DNA of 6,191 nt from Thiomargarita sp. (GTDB lineage: Bacteria; Pseudomonadota; Gammaproteobacteria; Beggiatoales; Beggiatoaceae): contig JAGLFE010000097.1 of NCBI GenBank assembly GCA_023144675.1, positions 1-6,191 of the forward strand, in the 5' to 3' direction. The translations under genes and the position numbers were made by a program. Positions 6,032 to 6,191 of this stretch are shown one piece after another; the stretch's first letter is position 1, and every line of letters starts with the position of its first letter. Below the pieces are notes generated by a model. The model did not search any database. It saw nothing but the letters and a program-made list of their open reading frames with translations, and was not told the DNA's origin.

Positions 6032-6191
6032 AACTAATATTAAATTAGGATTTTTAAGTATTTAAAATTATTAATTCAATATTTTGAACAGTTTTTATAA
6101 ATAATTATTATTAAAAAGATTTTTTATTTTTGTAAATTTAAAAATACTTAATTTTCAATTACTTATTATTTGTAACTATCTACCAAGAAAT
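6032..6191. other. Gene-free AT-rich region after rpsB
   Basis: No reading frame or RNA gene is apparent. A nine-base inverted repeat (TAAGTATTT 6055-6063, AAATACTTA 6142-6150) has arms about 78 bases apart. An A/T-only hairpin (TAAAAA and TTTTTA near 6111-6125) lies between them. Neither has the G-C content expected of a strong terminator. In gammaproteobacteria tsf usually follows rpsB after a gap of this order. Confidence 0.5.

Noticed and set aside
6055..6150. Long-range inverted repeat TAAGTATTT/AAATACTTA after rpsB
   Set aside because: The arms are short, contain one G-C pair, and lie about 78 bases apart in extremely AT-rich DNA; chance is a sufficient explanation.

Overview
The window comes from an AT-rich bacterial chromosome, most likely a gammaproteobacterium. 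The S2 and methionine aminopeptidase proteins read as gammaproteobacterial, and map and rpsB are divergent neighbours as in E. coli. An octaheme hydroxylamine-oxidoreductase-like cytochrome and genes of a bacterial V/A-type ATPase lie beside this housekeeping pair. That mix recalls the large sulfur bacteria (Beggiatoa, Thioploca, Thiomargarita), but this placement is inference from gene content and cannot be proven from one window.

Layout. Positions 1-1332 (+) hold the 3' part of a multihaem cytochrome gene of the HAO family, open at the left edge and closed by a clear intrinsic terminator at 1356-1389. It converges on a minus-strand pair encoding V/A-type ATPase subunits E (3968 to 3327) and A (3326 to 1551). 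These two genes are immediately adjacent (TAA then ATG) and probably translationally coupled. Subunit A is the last gene of the cluster: no B, D, I or K gene follows, and the next gene is the oppositely oriented cytochrome. Upstream on the same strand, after 170 bp of AT-rich DNA, is map (4924 to 4139). Across a 273-bp divergent region, rpsB (5198-6031, +) follows a structured leader that fits an autoregulatory S2-binding RNA. The last 160 bp have no gene; tsf would be expected just beyond.

How the genes fit together. map and rpsB are core translation genes. The ATPase subunits belong to a proton- or sodium-coupled rotary enzyme, with A the catalytic subunit and E the peripheral stalk. The cytochrome is predicted to be an exported redox enzyme acting on hydroxylamine or a related nitrogen compound. 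Nothing in the sequence ties the cytochrome to the ATPase beyond proximity.

Points of most interest: the split V-ATPase gene set, the long beta-rich C-terminal extension on the HAO-like protein, the heptad-repeat acidic tail on S2 built from 21-bp tandem duplications, and the pseudoknot-capable rpsB leader. I found no transposon, CRISPR array, tRNA or rRNA. No wholly new system is evident.
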